NCBI GenBank assembly: GCA_964059195.1
Contig: CAXKWD010000002.1
Span: 53,966,923 to 54,030,922 of the forward strand
Origin: Ectobius pallidus
Taxonomy: Eukaryota > Arthropoda > Insecta > Blattodea > Ectobiidae
Direction: 5' to 3'
DNA length: 64,000 bases
In this document: one piece after another, positions 21,503 through 31,811 of the stretch
Position numbering within the stretch: the stretch's first letter is position 1
How the letters are laid out: each line of letters starts with the position of its first letter
The notes under the pieces: generated by a model
The model's database searches: none
The model's input: the letters and a program-made list of their open reading frames with translations, nothing else
Told to the model about the DNA's origin: nothing
Program-made: the position numbers and the translations under genes

Positions 21503-21896
21503 GACTTATAATGCATTTTGAGGTCAAGACTCAATTTTCGACATTCTCAGTACCGTAAATCAAAGTACAATCTAGAATAAATGTTCGTGTCTCTTTCCAT
21601 TCTTCTCGCAACATAAGATGTGTGATGGCCTTGAAAACCTTTCATTTACGTTGCTACTATCAAGTAATTTTGACGTGTGCAAGTAGATCGTTCAAGCGAA
21701 GTCCCGAGGGAATACAAGCGTTTCAACGTTTTCGGGTTTCGCCTTATCTAATTAAACGAACCAGGAGAAAACACTTCTTTGATCATTCCAAAAAAGAGTT
21801 TAAACGAGATAACAAACCATTCCTTAAGAGACGATTTGGGCATGATAGGGGCTATTTTTTGAATGGTATCAAATATTTAGGTATATCATATACACG
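21503..21896. other. Unassigned sequence
   Basis: Contains a 109-codon ORF (21622-21951, +) with a basic, unremarkable composition that runs into repeat C. No family signature; probably not a gene. Confidence 0.35.
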
Positions 21897-22217
21897 AGTT
21901 AAATTCCGAAGTAACTGGTGTCCTCTCCTTTTAGAGAGAGTCTGCAAGTGAAATTCGCGCTTTCTGGCCACAGATACCTTAAGAATTTAAATATATTAGG
22001 GATAAATTACCATCGGGAAATAGGAGAGTAATTAAAACAGAGGAAAGGTTGTTAGACGCTTTGGCATATTAAAAAAAATTGTAATTAGAATTTAATCTAC
22101 AGTAAACATTTTAGCGTTTCAGCAAAAAATAACAGGCATCCAAGATTACGTTGCATATAGAAGAGGGTTAAAAATAAAACGAATTGTGCTTTGAATTTTT
22201 CCTGGTGCTGGTAATAT

Positions 22218-22814
22218 ATGATATTTTCCCGTAGCCGGCGCGTAGCATGCATACCATACATGAGAAGTTCTATACTATCTATGGGCGCAACGTCGGGGAA
22301 AATTAGCCGTATCCTCCATAAGTTTGACATAAAAACAATTCATCTACCACCTCCCAAGATAAAGCAACTGATCCGGCCAGTGAAGGACAACCTGGGTCTG
22401 GGCAAGCAATACATTGGACATACCGGCCGCACGGTGGAAGTGCGCTGCAAGGAACATGCCCGTAATATCCGGCTGTTTTATCCAGATAAATCTGCGGTAG
22501 CGGATCACGCCATCAACATGGGACACCGTATCAAGTTTGGTGAAACGGCTATTCTTGCCAGGTCTTCAAACTTCTGGGAGAGAGTGGTGAGGGAAGCCGT
22601 GGAGATCCGTTTGGAACCAAACAACATGAATAGAGACAGCGGTATCCAACTAAGCCCTGCCTGGTTCCATGCTATTGAGTCGCTCAGGTCCATACGAGCC
22701 AACCGCACACCTTCCACCAGAGTAATTAAAAACATTGGCCCTCATTTGGACCGTGTTTCCCTTTTTCCCAAAATTTTTTCCAATTTTTTCTCGTTTCCAC
22801 CACCACCTATATAA
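22218..22814 (+). pseudogene. Penelope-like element C-terminal ORF with damaged GIY-YIG domain
   Basis: The frame carries GATSGKISRILHKFDIKTIH and IRPVKDNLGLG, the end of a Penelope-type reverse transcriptase region (thumb-side). It then continues with YIGHTGRTVEVRCKEH, DKSAVADHAINMGHRIKF, RVVREAVEIRL.PNNMNRD and LSPAWFHAI, the GIY-YIG endonuclease domain with its Arg, His, Glu and Asn positions. Where the family has a GVY..C.CG stretch between LGL and YIG, this copy goes directly from LGLG to KQYIG. The GIY half of the motif is therefore deleted in frame and the nuclease is almost certainly dead. The rest of the frame is open to 22814. Confidence 0.8.
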
Positions 22815-22999
22815 TAATAATTTATTTTCACTACCTATTGACCGTTGGCCCTTATTTGGACCGATTCTACTTCTCTAATTTTTCCCTCCTGTTCTTGCAG
22901 CACCCATCTGTTTCCTGATTGGTTGGTCTTCAACAAATCCTTTCTCCAATCCGGATGTCCCCATTCACAGCAGTCCTATAAATACACGCCATCTAATCC

Positions 23000-23432
23000 C
23001 GCACTCCACCAACACGTTAACTATATTCACAGTAAAAGTCTCCAAGCTTTTAGAAGACTTATCCCATTATTCAAAACGCCAAGACTAACTAAAGAAACGA
23101 AGAAGCTGCTATACACAGCTTTAATACGGTCAAAATTAACATATGCCTGTCCTGCCTGGTCACTAACAGCAAAATCATACATACAAAAACTACAAATCAT
23201 ACAGAACAAAGTAATAAGACTATCACTTCACAGACCAAGAAGAACACCAGTAAACTTGTTACATGATGAATTTACAATTGAGACACTCCACGAATATATA
23301 ACAAGAAATACGCAAAAAGAAGCACGTAAACTTCACTCGCATCCAAACACATTAGTAAAAAACATTGGCACAAACCAGGCCAGGTATAACAAACATAAGA
23401 GACTAAATATAGTTGTTGACATCCAGCAATAA
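23000..23432 (+). pseudogene. jockey-like LINE, 3' end of the reverse transcriptase ORF (first copy)
   Basis: The open frame encodes SLQAFRRLIPLFKTPRLTKE, KKLLYTALIRSKLTYACPAW, SLTAKSYIQKLQIIQNKVIR and LHRPRRTPVNLLHDEF. This is the conserved region after the catalytic core in jockey-clade non-LTR retrotransposons (L.Y..(I/L)R..LTY.C..W.......(I/K)LQ..QNK..R). It ends at a TAA after DIQQ. A ~210-bp 3' UTR follows and ends in a (TCC)n repeat (about 23626-23650). The copy is 5'-truncated and inserted in the terminal region of the Penelope-like element. Confidence 0.85.
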
Positions 23433-23654
23433 AAGACTGTCTAAGAAATTAATGAAATAAAATTATAACTTTTTAAAATAAAACTTGATTACTCAACCAA
23501 CACGTCAAAAGGACGTATGCAAATACAAAAGAAAATTGAAATCTCAAACCAAATACAAGGTCAAGAGCCCAAACCTAGGGCTCATACCTTTTGCAGTTAG
23601 GGTCAGAAATGCCCAGTAACTCTATCCTCCTCCTCCTCCTCCTCCTCCTCCCGC

Positions 23655-24016
23655 ACTCCACGAATATATAACAAGAAATACACAAAAAGAAGCACGTAAA
23701 CTTCACTCCCATCCAAACACATTAGTAAAAAACATTGGCACAAACCAGGCCAGGTATAACAAACATAAGAGACTAAATATAGTTGTTGACATTCAGCAAT
23801 AAAAGACTGTCTAAGAAATTAATGAAATAAAATGATAACTTTAAAATAAAACTTGATTACTCAACCAACACGTCCAAAGGACGTATGCAAATACAAAAGA
23901 AAATTGAAATCTCAAACCAAATACAAGGTCAAGAGCCCAAACCTAGGGCTCATACCTTTTGCAGTTAGGGTCAGAAATGCCCAGTAAGTCTATCCTCCTC
24001 CTCCTCCTCCTCCTCC
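23655..24016 (+). mobile_element. Second tandem copy of the LINE 3' end
   Basis: Repeats 23283-23650 almost base for base, starting at ACTCCACGAATATATAACAA, with only a few substitutions and a small T-run difference, and ending in its own (TCC)n. Between the copies is CCCGCACTCCAC, also present at 22997-23008 just before the first LINE. That word looks like a target duplication, or the microhomology used by the second insertion. Confidence 0.8.
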
Positions 24017-24370
24017 GGCATTTCATTCTCCTTGACAATGAAGCCTCAGTTTGGTTTCGAAACGTCGGAATTAATCCAATTCACCACCTGGTTAGTAGCC
24101 CGGGAAAATATCATATAAAACGAATTGTTAGATAAATCAAACTGTTGCATATTGAAGCCTAAATTTAGAGAACGTGTTACATGACAGAAATAACGGTTCA
24201 AAAACTAGACTATACTTGTTTTACGATGCGTTTATCACACCATTCTTAATATGACTGGAACTATGACTAAGAAATTTATTTGAGGAGGTAGCTGCAGCAA
24301 ACGGATTTGGGCTTCATTATCGTCAGTATTGGTAACATTCATAATTAAGGCAGAAATAATGACTTTTTAC

Positions 24371-25310
24371 GTAAACAATGTCGGAGATAAGCATAATATT
24401 ATCAAAGAGCTCGGAGAATTGATAATACCTAAAAAGATAGTGAAGTTTTTATTGTCGAGATAGAGTACACCTCAATCGAAGAGTAGGCATCATATGCAGT
24501 TACGATACTATACCAATACAACGAAGAATAAGTATCTTGGTAGTAAAGGCCTCTCTTTATGCCGGAAGTAAATCAACAGGAAGTTAATCAACGCCTTCCT
24601 CTTCCCTACATCAACCGGACATAGTTCGCTTTCAATTCTACCGAAGAAATAATATTTTTATTTCCAACTCCAGAATATCAACCAAAAATAAAATCCACTT
24701 CTCTAAATCCTTTCGAGACAACAAAACATTATGGAAATATGATTTGTATTGTTATTATATTTTATGCTGCACATACCCCTTCGCAGTTCAACCAAAAATA
24801 GGGTGCTATTAGAAAAAATATTTTAGGATGCAGTTTTTTTGTTAATATAATATTCTTCATTAAATAGGAAACTTATAAAAGGAAGAACAGCTTTTAAAGC
24901 AAAGTTTTTTTCTTTATATTAATCACTTATGCAATAAATGAGCAATACACATAGCTGAGGGTTGGATGGGAGAAAGATAAAAAATAGGAAAACACAACAT
25001 TTAAAATCATTTTATTCGGCCATACTATAATATGCTTATTACGTATGATGTAAATGTATCATAGTGACACTCATTTCAACATCGTAGTGGCATCGAATTT
25101 TATCGAACATAGAATGATCATGACACTTTGAGAATAGCAGCTTAAATCTCCGGAATAAATAGTTTTATCTCAAATAAGATCTATTCTGTTCATTTGAATT
25201 TGAACACCTTGACAAAACGAATTCAATTCGTGTTGTAAAAATCAGTTAGTTACAAGGTATCAACTATAAGGTAGCTTCGATTTAATCTATGCCATGACCT
25301 GCCACAGCCT
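24371..25310 (+). repeat. Dispersed repeat D, copy 2
   Basis: Colinear with 19580-20330 (see that entry for shared words). This copy has extra sequence around 24600-24850 and 24955-24990. It directly follows repeat C copy 2. No ORF with family resemblance. Confidence 0.75.
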
Positions 25311-26349
25311 GCCATTCCTAGTAGGAGATTAGAACTACATCAGTCAGCTAGTTGACGCGAAGGGGATGCTGAGCTCGTTGGCGTTTGCTTGAGTGAATCT
25401 AAACTCTCAATATTTTAACATTTACACTAATTATAGTCGAACAAAAACAATCGTATGCAACTATCCTATAATGATATTTAAGATACTCGAATGAAAATTA
25501 TGAAACTCGAGTTGCTAGTTTCTTGAACATCTCGTACCTTAACAAAAGCCATTATAGGCTTGTTACATAATTTACTATTTTGTATTTTTCAAGCATCAGT
25601 ATTTTCAAAGAATACTCAGATGGAACGTTTTGGATTTCACAATGGTTCCATAATACTAGGGTTATCTAGATTTTGACAGTTAATGTCTGTTATACCGTCA
25701 TAGTCTAGTACCCCAGAGTATTTTTCGAAAGAATTACTGTAAATATTTTCTCGTCGGAGCAGTCCCATAACCAGAGATTTTTTTGTGGTGCGGATGGCAT
25801 AAAGATGTTGTCAGCTCACGAAATACACCCACTTCTATGTGCATTCTATGCATTCAAAGTAAATTATATTTAAGAATAATTACGATATTATGAAACTATA
25901 AACATCTTAATTTATTTCAACAAAATGTATAATTAATTAATCTTTCATTTAATTGACCTGTTAAATCATCTAAGAATGGAACAAAAATGTTTCTTCTGAA
26001 GTCATCTTCTGCAGCAACTCCGCCATTTTCGGTCCCAAGCCCGGATGCGAAAGAAGGAGGGTTGGAATGGTTTACTCGCGCCATTCCGGAAAACTCGCCA
26101 GAAAACATTTATTGAGTCAATCTTGTGGACAATTTTGTCAGCTTTAATTATGTACAGAGTGATATTATCACTAGGACCCATAGTTTCCGAGATATAAGCG
26201 AAAAACCGAAAAAGAAGAAGAAGAAAAAAGGACCTTTTGCGGGCCCCCTGCTCCCGCTTACCTCCTAGGAGTGGGGACTTTTAGTATGTTTACCTCCTTA
26301 CTACTCCAAACAAAGTCCCCAAGTCCCAAAGTAAAAAATTGTGTCCCAT
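25311..26349. other. Unassigned sequence
   Basis: No recognisable gene or bounded repeat. A purine-rich GAAGAAGAAGAAAAAAGG tract near 26214 and a more GC-rich stretch around 26000-26110 are present; the 63-codon ORF there has no family signature. Confidence 0.4.
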
Positions 26350-26601
26350 TTCCCTCTACAACTTTTCATTGACTCTACTAATATTCATATCATCCCTAGC
26401 TTCTTGTTCGGCGGTGTTTTCTACGACTGCGAATCTATTTGAAATCTCGACTTGGTAAGCATTCCTACTTTGGTGTTCGCCTACCTGTTTCAGATTGAAT
26501 CTCTCTACATCGAAATCTTGCCTAGTTCCTTTGCTTAATGAAAGTTTCTCCTGAACAGCCGCAACTACCAGATAAGTGATCCGAATCGCAGTCACTACCC
26601 C
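26350..26601 (-). pseudogene. LINE endonuclease fragment, downstream half
   Basis: The - strand reads SDCDSDH, a one-base shift, then LVVAAVQEKLSLSKGTRQDF, DVERFNLKQV and YQVEISNRFAVVENT. These are the catalytic SDH of an APE-type endonuclease and the linker leading to the reverse transcriptase in RTE/CR1-like LINEs often labelled craniofacial-development-protein-like in insect annotations. The upstream half of the same domain resumes at 27544 beyond the MITE. The fragment ends abruptly near 26350. Confidence 0.8.
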
Positions 26602-26604
26602 TAA

Positions 26605-27540
26605 GGCAGGGTTCACACTCAGGCGATAAGCGATAAGCGATATATCGCGAGCGATATACGATACGCGACACGCACGGACAGATACTTGAAATCTAAAGGG
26701 AGGCGATAAAAAAGGTTCACACTCACGCGATAGCGCAACATATCGCAAGTGCTATATCGCTCGAAGTGCAGCATGCTGGTCGCCTGAGCGATTTGTTGCT
26801 TACGATATTGTAACTTTTGTAGTGAAGATTGTGTTCCCACCACATTTTAGGTAGATTTCCAAGAAAAATCTACCTATTGCAATCGATACCATGTCATGAC
26901 TTTCGAAAAATTCTTTCATAACGTTTCATGCCTCCAAGTACGAAACCACCGCCCGTTCAAAAAAAAAAGTGATATATAATTTTTATATATATAGGGTATA
27001 TATATATATATCTTTACACGCTAGCAGCCATAATTTTGAAGATATTTGAACCAAATTTTATTATGTTATTTCTAGGCTCAATAGTTCGGACAAGTTCGTT
27101 AATGACCAAATTTGGCCCCAGGGGAGGGTCGGGGAGGGGTAGAAATTTTGAAATATGTTTTTCTCGGCTCCTATGAAGTATAGAGGGAAACTTTGTTTGA
27201 ATAAATTAGAGAACTCCCTATGGAGTTCACAGTGACACCAACGATTCGGGAGTTTTGGGGGTACGAGTTGGGGTGGTTGGTTGGGGGATGGAAGTTCGAA
27301 ATTTTTGAAACCACGTCTTATGGGGTATCGTTGAAAAGCGCTTGATGAGTACTCTACAAATCAGTAACTGGTTTCTCGATAGCTCTCATATAAGGCGATA
27401 TTTAGCACATCGAAATCTACCTCAGCCTGTAGGCCTGCCGATTTATCGCTCGCTGTGTGAACCTTCCTAACAATATATCGCCGCAACAAATTCCTTCCGA
27501 TAAATCGCTTATCGCTTATCGCCTCAGTGTGAACGCTGCC
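26605..27540. mobile_element. PIF/Harbinger-like MITE with TAA target duplication
   Basis: Terminal inverted repeats of ~45 bp: the left begins GGCAGGGTTCACACTCAGGC and the right end is the reverse complement of GGCAGCGTTCACACTGAGGC, followed inward by GATAAGCGATAAGCGAT. The flanks are TAA at 26602-26604 and 27541-27543. Removing the element and one TAA restores the reading frame context of the LINE endonuclease, so the borders are firm. A second inner TTCACACT...GTGTGAA pair lies at about 26713 and 27450. The 26850-27425 interior, bounded by GGTAGATTT/AAATCTACC, may be a further insertion. No transposase. Confidence 0.85.
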
Positions 27541-27543
27541 TAA

Positions 27544-27720
27544 AAGTTCGAATGTCGATTATACTAGACTGCCTCCTTGCACTATTAGAACATGGTCGAT
27601 TTGATTATGAGTTTCTCCATCTGGCGAGGTTCATGTGTATTTATGAATATCACGATGTGGGAATGTTGTACTCTTTACGATTAAATTTTTAGCGGTGGCA
27701 AAGTTCGAAAAGATAAATAG
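27544..27720 (-). pseudogene. LINE endonuclease fragment, upstream half
   Basis: The - strand reads FATAKNLIVKSTTFPHRDIH, KYT, a stop in place of the usual Trp, then TSPDGETHNQIDHVLI and, after a shift, RRQSSIIDIRTFRG. This is the conserved (T)SPDG.T.NQIDH(I/V)LI motif of the endonuclease of RTE/CR1-type LINEs, directly upstream of the SDH motif found at 26560-26600 across the MITE. Relic with a stop and at least one frameshift. Confidence 0.8.
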
Positions 27721-27940
27721 GATATAATTATATTAACAAATTGAAAGAGATGGATAATAGGGAGGAATTCCAAACAGAACTCTCAAACAGTTTTAGAGAA
27801 TTAAGAAATACTTCTGAAGAGGATATTGAATCTTCCTGGGAACAAGTAAAAAATGTTTATTGTAATATTAGTGAGAAAGTTCTTGGGTTTAAAAACAGGC
27901 TAAAGAAAAACGACGTAAGAACGTACCTGGGACCGAATAA
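27721..27940 (+). pseudogene. Second LINE fragment, endonuclease-RT linker, opposite strand
   Basis: The + strand ORF from about 27741 encodes REEFQTELSNSFRELRNTSE, DIESSWEQVKNVYCNISEKV and LGFKNRLKKND. This is the linker between endonuclease and reverse transcriptase in a related LINE class (F...L.NRF..L.......IE..W......I...A.E.LG). It begins where the - strand LINE fragment ends. It is a separate insertion or an inverted rearrangement. Frame is open but short. Confidence 0.6.
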
Positions 27941-28029
27941 ATTGTTACTGGTTAATGTGAAGGCATATTAGTTCTCATTTGTCATTTCTACTAGGAATAG
28001 ACCTATTTGCAGCCTGTGTTTTGGGAAAC

Positions 28030-28325
28030 AATTTTATTTCTGGTTATGTTCCAAGACGCATGCACACATTGTCAATTCGCTGAAAAATGACATTGTGCGC
28101 ATACGTTGCGTGCAATGAACTGACTGTGCGCAGACATCAAGATACGTGACAGTACATGATATATAGGGAACAAACTTCTAGTCTGGCTGCCAAGCAAGAA
28201 AACATGTTGCCGGCTTGACTGACGTCGCTGGCTGGCGCGGTTGCGCTGCCAGTACAGTGTTTGAACGCGAGGAAACAAGTGGTGTGACCGAAGGACGGTT
28301 CTCACTTCTCAGTATCGCTAAAAAC
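28030..28325 (+). promoter_or_regulatory. Promoter and 5' UTR region of beta-tubulin exon 1
   Basis: This stretch is markedly richer in G+C and CpG than its surroundings. Candidate elements are a TATA-like TGATATATAG at 28158-28166 and a CRE-like TGACGTC at 28220-28226. No start site is provable. The left part includes a short repeat word shared with 1267-1302. The ATG context AAAAACATGA is acceptable for insect initiation. Confidence 0.4.
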
Positions 28326-28382
28326 ATGAGGGAGATCGTTCATCTACAGGCAGGGCAGTGCGGCAACCAGATCGGCTCTAAG
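28326..28382 (+). CDS. Beta-tubulin, first coding exon
   Basis: Encodes 19 residues, MREIVHLQAGQCGNQIGSK, then AAG|GTGAGT, a consensus splice donor in phase 0. This is the near-invariant N-terminus of beta-tubulin: MREI, the cotranslational autoregulation signal, and the first strand plus GQCGNQIG loop that contacts the guanine nucleotide. Phase-0 interruption right after the residue preceding FWE is a known first-intron position in insect beta-tubulin genes. Leu at position 7 and Ser at 18 are mild variants, so I do not name a paralogue. The exon is intact. No exon 2 (FWEVISDEHG-like) is visible to the right end. The product would polymerise with alpha-tubulin into microtubules in the cytoplasm. 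Confidence 0.85.
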
Positions 28383-28619
28383 GTGAGTTGGTAGCCAAGA
28401 GGCAGTCTTATTATTTTACTTTATATGTAGAGTATAATGTGTTCATACTAATCCATAAGCTTTTTGTTATTTTATGCGAAAATTATGCTTTATAAAAAGA
28501 CCCATTTTCAGTTATACAACTCTAAAGAGATGAATTTTATAATTTTCAGAAGAAATATTTTCGTGAACAGGATAGATTTTCATTTACGTTATTAAAGAAT
28601 GAAACGTATAGTTATATAA

Positions 28620-28800
28620 AGTCCGCCGCCTTGGGAGTATAGGTAGCACACTTGCCTTCCACCCTGACGGTCCGGGTTCGATTCCCGGCCGGGTAGTGGG
28701 TTTTTTCAGTAAGGAAAAATCCCCGGGTTCAGGACTGGATATCACCCAGGAAAAATTATACGCTATATTAAAAAGCCTTAAATTAAATGGTGATTTATTC
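28620..28800 (+). mobile_element. SINE family D
   Basis: The tRNA-like head CGCCTTGGGAGTATAGGTAG (weak A box) is followed by a B box GGGTTCGATTCCC at 28674-28686, then a body with AAAAATCCCCGGGTTCAGGA and GGATATCACCCAGG, ending in an AT-rich tail with (TA)n at 28807. It lies 240 bp inside the tubulin intron, same strand. Confidence 0.75.
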
Positions 28801-31030
28801 ACAAACGTATATATATATATATATAAACAAATTAGCTTATCTTATCCACAAAGAATCGCACATAAAAACTAACTTACTGATAAATGAAAATAAATTGAAA
28901 TTAGTTACGTGCAAATATGTATCATGTAATCTTCAACAATGTTAAATGATGCGGTGCATTAATTTTCCACCTTCCATTGAAATGTTACATTTTCTACACA
29001 CGATAAATAACGTAAAACTTCGTATTTACTATAATACGTCGAGAGGCTTGTAAAAATATTATTTTGAATTAATAATCTGGATAATACCAATGTATATCCG
29101 AACATTTAAAAGGAAGTAAATGGAAATGTATGATATCACTGTAAATAGTAATAATTATTCTATGATCGATTGTAAAATGATAAATATCGTAGAATCCCTG
29201 TCCTAGTAAAGTTTAAAGGAAAAATATAAAAAATGTCGCCTCGGAGTCCCCCACTCCTACTCCTATAATTATGGAATATGATTTTTTTGTGCAAGGGTAT
29301 TCTTTTTTAATTATGAAATATTATTTTGTTATTTATAGTTGTGAAATATTATGTCTGGTGCAGGGGTCTTTTATTATTGAGTGGAAGGGGAGCTTGAGGG
29401 CGACGTATATAGTTTCATATAAAAGTTTTAGCTTAAGTTTAAGCCCTTCGTGCACATAATTTAAACAAAGTTGGTAAGCCGTTTTCGATAAATAAAACTT
29501 GCTTAGTGTAAAATGAAATTAAAATAAGTCGTAGTCAATTTTCCAGTCAAATTCTCACAAGATATCTAACCAAAGTAGAAGGTTTTTGCACGATTTTTCG
29601 ATCTCGTGCTGTGTTATCACAGACACACTTGAATGTTTCTGAAAACGGATTTTTTTTTTATTTAGGAGACCTCAAATCGTGTACCGGTACTTGTGTTTGT
29701 GCTGAAAACTCGGTATCGAATTTCAGGGTCGAATACAATAACTTCTTCTACCGTATTCTGTTGTAGAACGACTGATTTGAGCTATTACCTTGTTATTCAC
29801 ACTATATATTAATCTGTTTTTCAATTTTCATATGCGACTGCTAAATTTTATTTCGGTTGCTTTTATGAGGGTAGCAATCTGTCTAGAAACAAGTAGTTAA
29901 TAAACAGCTCATTAACATCTCATCTTTGTTGTCTGCAACTTCTGTATGCTCCCACTCTATTATCAAAATTTTTTGTGCAACGAATTGTATGGATCGTCAG
30001 TGACTGAATAGTTATGAACGGTTAACAGATTAACCATTGGTATGACTGTGTTCTTAAATATAAATTTTATGATAAATATTTAGTGCAAAATATCTTGGAT
30101 AAACCTTTTGTTTTGTACGACTTAGGCCTACTTCAAGGAATTTTTAGGAAGATTTTTTTTCAGCTTTAGATTAATTCGGGATCTAAAATTAATGAATTAT
30201 TTTATATGATATTGGGTCATTTTCCTTAAAGAACACACTGAATACCGGAACATAACTGATCAGAAGGCAAAAAAAGAAATCAAAGGCTAGATCTCTGTTT
30301 AATTATTAGAAATTCTGGAATAATCACTACGTAAAAATTTAAATCACATTTATTTTCCCTTACTAGCCTATTATTAAAAAAATAAAATAAAGACACGTCA
30401 AGGCCGTATAATTTTTGTTCTTCCAGTCCTTGATCTCAGAACTTCCTGTCTTCCCCGCTCTGTCATGTCAAACATCATGCTGCATAAGAACGCCCGTAAG
30501 GGCAGGAAGTTGCGTCAGTTGCCGATTTTGAAATGTTAATTTTTCTTGCAATATTAATTAATTATTTGTGCAACATTTTGCGTCAACGTTAAGGAATAGT
30601 TTTTTGTCATAGCTGTAGCCCCTGAGATTGTGCTCTTCCGGCACCACTAACGCTGCACATAGTGCAACTTCATTAGTGCACCAAGTCCTTGCTCCAGTGT
30701 CCGAAATCCATGCACTGTAATAAACTAATAATCATACCACATTCCACATCTGACACGTCCTCACTTTTTTTTTCAGACTTTTCCTCAGTTCCATGATGTG
30801 ATCTCTTCTTATCAAATCATTCCTTACCGTTCAATGTTTTGATCCATACTTCGCCTCCTGACATTTCGCAGTAGCTTGTCCAGAGTTATGCATTTAACAT
30901 TTTTTTTATTATTTTGTGTCCATAAGTATGGCAAGTTCCTCCTGAAACAATGAGCCTACTTTCGGACTATGGTAATGCTATTTTTTTCTCTGTTGTCTTT
31001 CGTTAAGGCATTCTGGCATTAATAATTGGG
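28801..31030. other. AT-rich sequence without recognised features
   Basis: Stop-rich. A small inverted word pair (AACTTCCTGTCTT / AGGGCAGGAAGTT) lies near 30438-30510. No exon, SINE box or transposon end could be supported. Confidence 0.4.
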
Positions 31031-31035
31031 TAATA

Positions 31036-31036
31036 A

Positions 31037-31077
<41 letters not shown>
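31036..31077. repeat. (AAT)n microsatellite
   Basis: About 14 uninterrupted AAT units. Confidence 0.95.
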
Positions 31078-31079
<2 letters not shown>

Positions 31080-31437
31080 TAATGACAAGAATAAATACTG
31101 TACTAATGATGGTAACAAAAACATATGAAGAACAAATTAAATAGCGTACTTCAGATATAACCAGTATAAAGAATTGTGTAATATTATGTGAGTCTAATGT
31201 AAATAAAACAACGTGGTATGCAAGGACCATAATCTATTTTGGGTGAGGTATTTTTATAAGCTTATTGCATTTTAATATTCGAATAGCTCTTAGTTTTAAG
31301 AGGACGTCGCGTAGTGGCTTGTGGAATGTCTAGAGCCATTAACACCTTTTAAAACAATCTTTTTAAAAATTGGTACGACTTTAGACATAGGCCTAAATCA
31401 GTGTTAGGCCTACATATTGTGAAACAGGATTCTGGGG

Positions 31438-31798
31438 TCTGTCCATGTTGTGACGCAGCCCACAGAGACAATTGCCAAGATGACAAGAAATAAAAGACAA
31501 TCTGGAGAGAGCTCAAGCCACGTAAAAATAAATTCGAGTCACTGCACGTGTATACGTGACATTAAAGCTCGTTCACCCTACACGTGTCCATGGGCTATTT
31601 TCCGGTTACAGCACATCAATTATGGTCTGCACACCATTTTTTACCTAAAATATTTATAGCCAGGGCTCTAATGATCCTGTAGAATTGTATAAACTTGAAC
31701 TAAATTCTAAATGATAGATAGATGCATATGCATTCATGTACCACAGAATATTGTCTCTGTCCATGTTGTGACGTACCTCACAGAGACAATTGCAGCAG
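31438..31798 (+). repeat. Pair of ~40-bp direct repeats
   Basis: CTGTCCATGTTGTGACG, five to six variable bases, then CACAGAGACAATTGC occurs at about 31440-31478 and 31758-31794. The second copy lies directly upstream of the tRNA-like sequence at 31812, so the unit may be part of a SINE-bearing repeat. Confidence 0.7.
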
Positions 31799-31811
31799 TA
31801 ACAGCGGTAAC

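Larger units (their letters stand above)
22188..24114 (+). mobile_element. Penelope-like retroelement insertion with nested LINEs
   Basis: The target duplication ATAAAACGAATTGT is perfect at 22174-22187 and 24115-24128. The outer edges carry inverted words (GATATTTTCCCG at the left, CGGGAAAATATC at the right), as in the inverted terminal segments of Penelope-like elements. The right edge also holds TTGACAATGAAGCCTCAG...TTTCGAAACGTCGG, the CGAAACG-type motif common in Penelope terminal repeats. A C-terminal coding part is at 22250-22735. A promoter-like ATTGG and TATAAATA lie near 22918-22985. Two LINE 3' ends are nested inside. The copy is severely 5'-truncated, with no reverse-transcriptase core. 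Confidence 0.85.
21897..24365 (+). repeat. Dispersed repeat C, copy 2 (interrupted by Penelope-like element)
   Basis: The pieces 21897-22187 and 24115-24365 align in order to copy 1 (8322-9250). The join is exactly at the 14-bp duplication flanking the Penelope-like insertion. It runs on into repeat D copy 2, so C and D may be parts of a single larger element here. Confidence 0.7.

Noticed and set aside
24031..24090. Hammerhead ribozyme in the Penelope-like terminal region
   Set aside because: CGAAACGTC is present but the catalytic CTGATGA box and the required stems are not evident by eye.
27741..27971. Host gene upstream of beta-tubulin
   Set aside because: The peptide matches the LINE endonuclease-RT linker pattern; no splice sites or conserved gene family.
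28584..28802. 72-codon - ORF with RPGIEPGPSG
   Set aside because: Antisense translation of a SINE B-box region.
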